Assembly (NCBI GenBank): GCA_026182355.1
Contig: JAPFBL010000003.1
Span: forward strand, 1,858,501-1,922,500
Origin: Hermatobates lingyangjiaoensis
Taxonomy: Eukaryota; Arthropoda; Insecta; Hemiptera; Hermatobatidae
Direction of reading: 5' to 3'
Length of the DNA: 64,000 bases
Below, in pieces: positions 62,812 through 64,000 of this stretch; positions within the stretch are counted from its first letter, which is position 1, and the number at the start of each line of letters is the position of its first letter. Below the pieces are notes generated by a model, which saw only the letters and a list, made by a program, of their open reading frames with translations, was not told the DNA's origin and did not search any database. Position numbers and translations under genes: made by a program.

Positions 62812-63450
62812 TTTTTTTTTTTTTTTTTTAATGTATTTATTTTCCAGTATTCTTTATTCTCTAGTACTTATTTCTTTTTTCCTCTTTCGTATATTTTTTG
62901 TATATCTATTTAGTCTTCTTTTGTATATCTTTTTTGTATATCTACCACTAGTTTGTTTTATCCTATTTTATTTTTCTAAATTCTTATTCTTAACTAGTTT
63001 CCCATACTTACCCTTTTATTCAGTTTCTATCTTTTATTTACTAAAACAACCAATGCAAGTTTTTTTTTTTGTATTTATTTTTATTTATTTATTTATTTTT
63101 TTCTTCTTTTCTCTATCATTATTTTTGTTTTTTGTTTTTTATAGTTTGTTTTTATCTTATATTGTTTATAATTTTTCACCTATTTATAGTTTTACCTAAC
63201 CAGTACTGCTTATCTGAGTTTCTGTTTATATCTTCTCCTAATTCTATACTTTAAGACCGGGTACGGTTGACAGCGCTGGCGGTTGCCGGGTTGGTTACTT
63301 GCCGTTGCGCCTACAACGTGCTTGGTCTCCCATTCTCTTTTCTCCTGAAGACGGATTACCCGAAAATTTGAGTCTGTAAGTGTGTTTCCCTACTTTGTGT
63401 GTTGCTCTTTGTTAATCTCGAACTCGTATTGTGTCCAGTTTGGATCGTAT
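62812..63450 (+). mobile_element. PLE 3-prime untranslated region and terminal repeat, family A
   Basis: A T-rich stretch (62812-63250, about three-quarters T) is followed by GC-richer sequence (GACAGCGCTGGCGGTTGCC) and the terminal repeat (63293-63450) that recurs inverted at 61479-61614. The order matches the family A copy at 24651-24965. The open frames across 62783-63254 are poly-Phe/Leu artefacts of T-richness. Confidence 0.75.
63342..63372 (+). ncRNA. Hammerhead-like motif in the family A terminal repeat
   Basis: CUC/GAG closing stem, CUGAAGA at 63345-63351, GG/CC stem with loop AUUA, GAAA, AAUU palindrome, U at the cleavage position. A C lies on each side of stem II as an extra pair or mismatch. 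It lies downstream of the ORF, on the coding strand. Confidence 0.4.
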
Positions 63451-63466
63451 TTCGTTTTATCAGTGA

Positions 63467-63486
63467 ATATATATATATATATATTC
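63467..63486. repeat. (TA)n between two convergent PLEs
   Basis: Ten TA repeats separate the plus-strand family A element from the minus-strand family B element. Confidence 0.9.
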
Positions 63487-63518
63487 AGGTAACTCACCAC
63501 AAATTAAAAAAGATAGTC

Positions 63519-63554
63519 GCTCTAAGGTCTTTCGCTTTCACGTCGTCAGAGAGC
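63519..63554 (-). ncRNA. Hammerhead-like motif, family B, full conserved box
   Basis: Minus strand: stem I GCUCU/AGAGC (5 bp), CUGACGA, extra C, short GU/GC stem with a GAAA loop, GAAA, AGACCU, then U before AGAGC. One of the better fits in the window. It lies 25 bp after the family B stop codon. Confidence 0.5.
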
Positions 63555-63578
63555 AAGTGAATACAAGTTGTAAGCAGG

Positions 63579-64000
63579 TTATGAATTTTGATTTAAAGAA
63601 GGAGTAAGATTGGCATCATTGACAGTATTTTTCCCTATAACTGTTGAAATAGTCTTCATTTGTTTGATAATTCCTTCAATTAGAAATTCATCTAATTTAA
63701 AAAGGCCTGGACTAGTGTTGACCAAGCTCTTAGAAAAGTCTTTTATGAGGGCGCTTTCAACAATGTTTCTTCTTCTTTCACATGACATAAAAACCAACTC
63801 CTTTGCTTCGTCCCAGTTAATTATGTGATTTTTGTCTCTAATGTGTAGGAACAAGGCACTTTTATCATCTTGTCTTCTAACTGAATACTGATGTTGCTTA
63901 ATCCTTGTATCCATTCTTTTTCCCGTCTGCCCAATATAAGCCAACTCGCAATCCTTGCAAGGAATTCTGTATACACAACAGTTTTTTCGGCTTCTTTTAG
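63579..64000 (-). CDS. PLE ORF C-terminus with GIY-YIG endonuclease, family B, partial
   Basis: Open from the right edge (no start in the window) to a stop at 63579-63581, about 140 codons. NCCVYRIPCKDCELAYIGQT gives the GIY-YIG core with CxxC, and KRMDTRIKQHQYSVR gives the Arg and His positions. SALFLHIRDKNHIINWDEAK, then SCERRRNIVESALI with the conserved Glu, follow. A C-terminal extension of about 50 residues (FKLDEFLIEGIIKQ onward) ends the frame. RT motifs would lie beyond the edge. Confidence 0.88.
   Translation of the reverse strand, partial: KRSRKNCCVYRIPCKDCELAYIGQTGKRMDTRIKQHQYSVRRQDDKSALFLHIRDKNHIINWDEAKELVFMSCERRRNIVESALIKDFSKSLVNTSPGLFKLDEFLIEGIIKQMKTISTVIGKNTVNDANLTPSLNQNS

Larger units (their letters stand above)
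63487..64000 (-). mobile_element. PLE copy, family B, minus strand, cut by the window edge
   Basis: The 3-prime end (63487-63578) matches the isolated terminus at 32303-32470. The ORF occupies 63579-64000 and runs off the edge. Confidence 0.82.

Noticed and set aside
62783..63254. Phe/Leu/Tyr-rich frames resembling membrane proteins
   Set aside because: They lie in the T-rich untranslated region of a PLE; composition explains them.

Overview
The window is AT-rich, intron- and repeat-dominated DNA of a eukaryote, most likely an invertebrate animal. The evidence is a kilobase-scale satellite, many Penelope-like retroelements (PLEs), LINE remnants with RNase H, a tRNA-derived SINE, hAT and Tigger-like DNA transposons, long (TA)n tracts, and no complete intact cellular gene. 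I cannot name the organism. No rRNA gene, functional tRNA gene, CRISPR array or bacterial-style operon is visible.

Layout. 1-15494 is one satellite domain of a 39-bp unit. Its middle (6785-10453) is replaced by homopolymer-expanded sequence that looks like assembly or consensus error, and a C55/G54 block sits at 11207-11315. 15495-20990 is AT-rich with an inverted-repeat element (16252-16737), a GC-richer island (about 17100-17640) and a decayed coding-like patch (18841-19062). 20990-28180 is a PLE nursery: foldback mini-copies, a truncated element with a GIY-YIG domain (24020-24965), and a striking element at 26026-28148 made of two equal 829-bp inverted arms around a reverse-transcriptase fragment. 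28180-36080 has sparse LINE and PLE pieces and a possible first coding exon (31034-31129). 36087-38001 holds two minisatellites (86 bp and 126 bp). 40900-43410 is a decayed R1/Jockey-type LINE split by a hAT element with an 8-bp target duplication. 43879-44060 is the best candidate cellular coding sequence, a terminal exon with stop codon and poly(A) signal. 44-57.6 kb is mostly empty, with a foldback, a tandem duplication and a tRNA-derived SINE with an 11-bp target duplication (51512-51835). 57609-58751 is Tigger/pogo-like. 59935-64000 holds three PLE copies of different families.

Unifying theme. At least three PLE families are present. Most of their ends carry a short motif that fits a hammerhead ribozyme (CUGANGA, a stem-loop, GAAA, a 4-base palindrome, a cleavage site, then a closing stem), and most abut (TA)n microsatellites. 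Two fragments (21804-22033, 32481-32727) have the same architecture: hammerhead-like motif, about 100 bp, about 40 codons of what may be the PLE ORF start, then (TA)n. If the possible exons at 31034 and 43879 belong together, one plus-strand gene would span about 13 kb of transposon-filled introns; that link is inference only.
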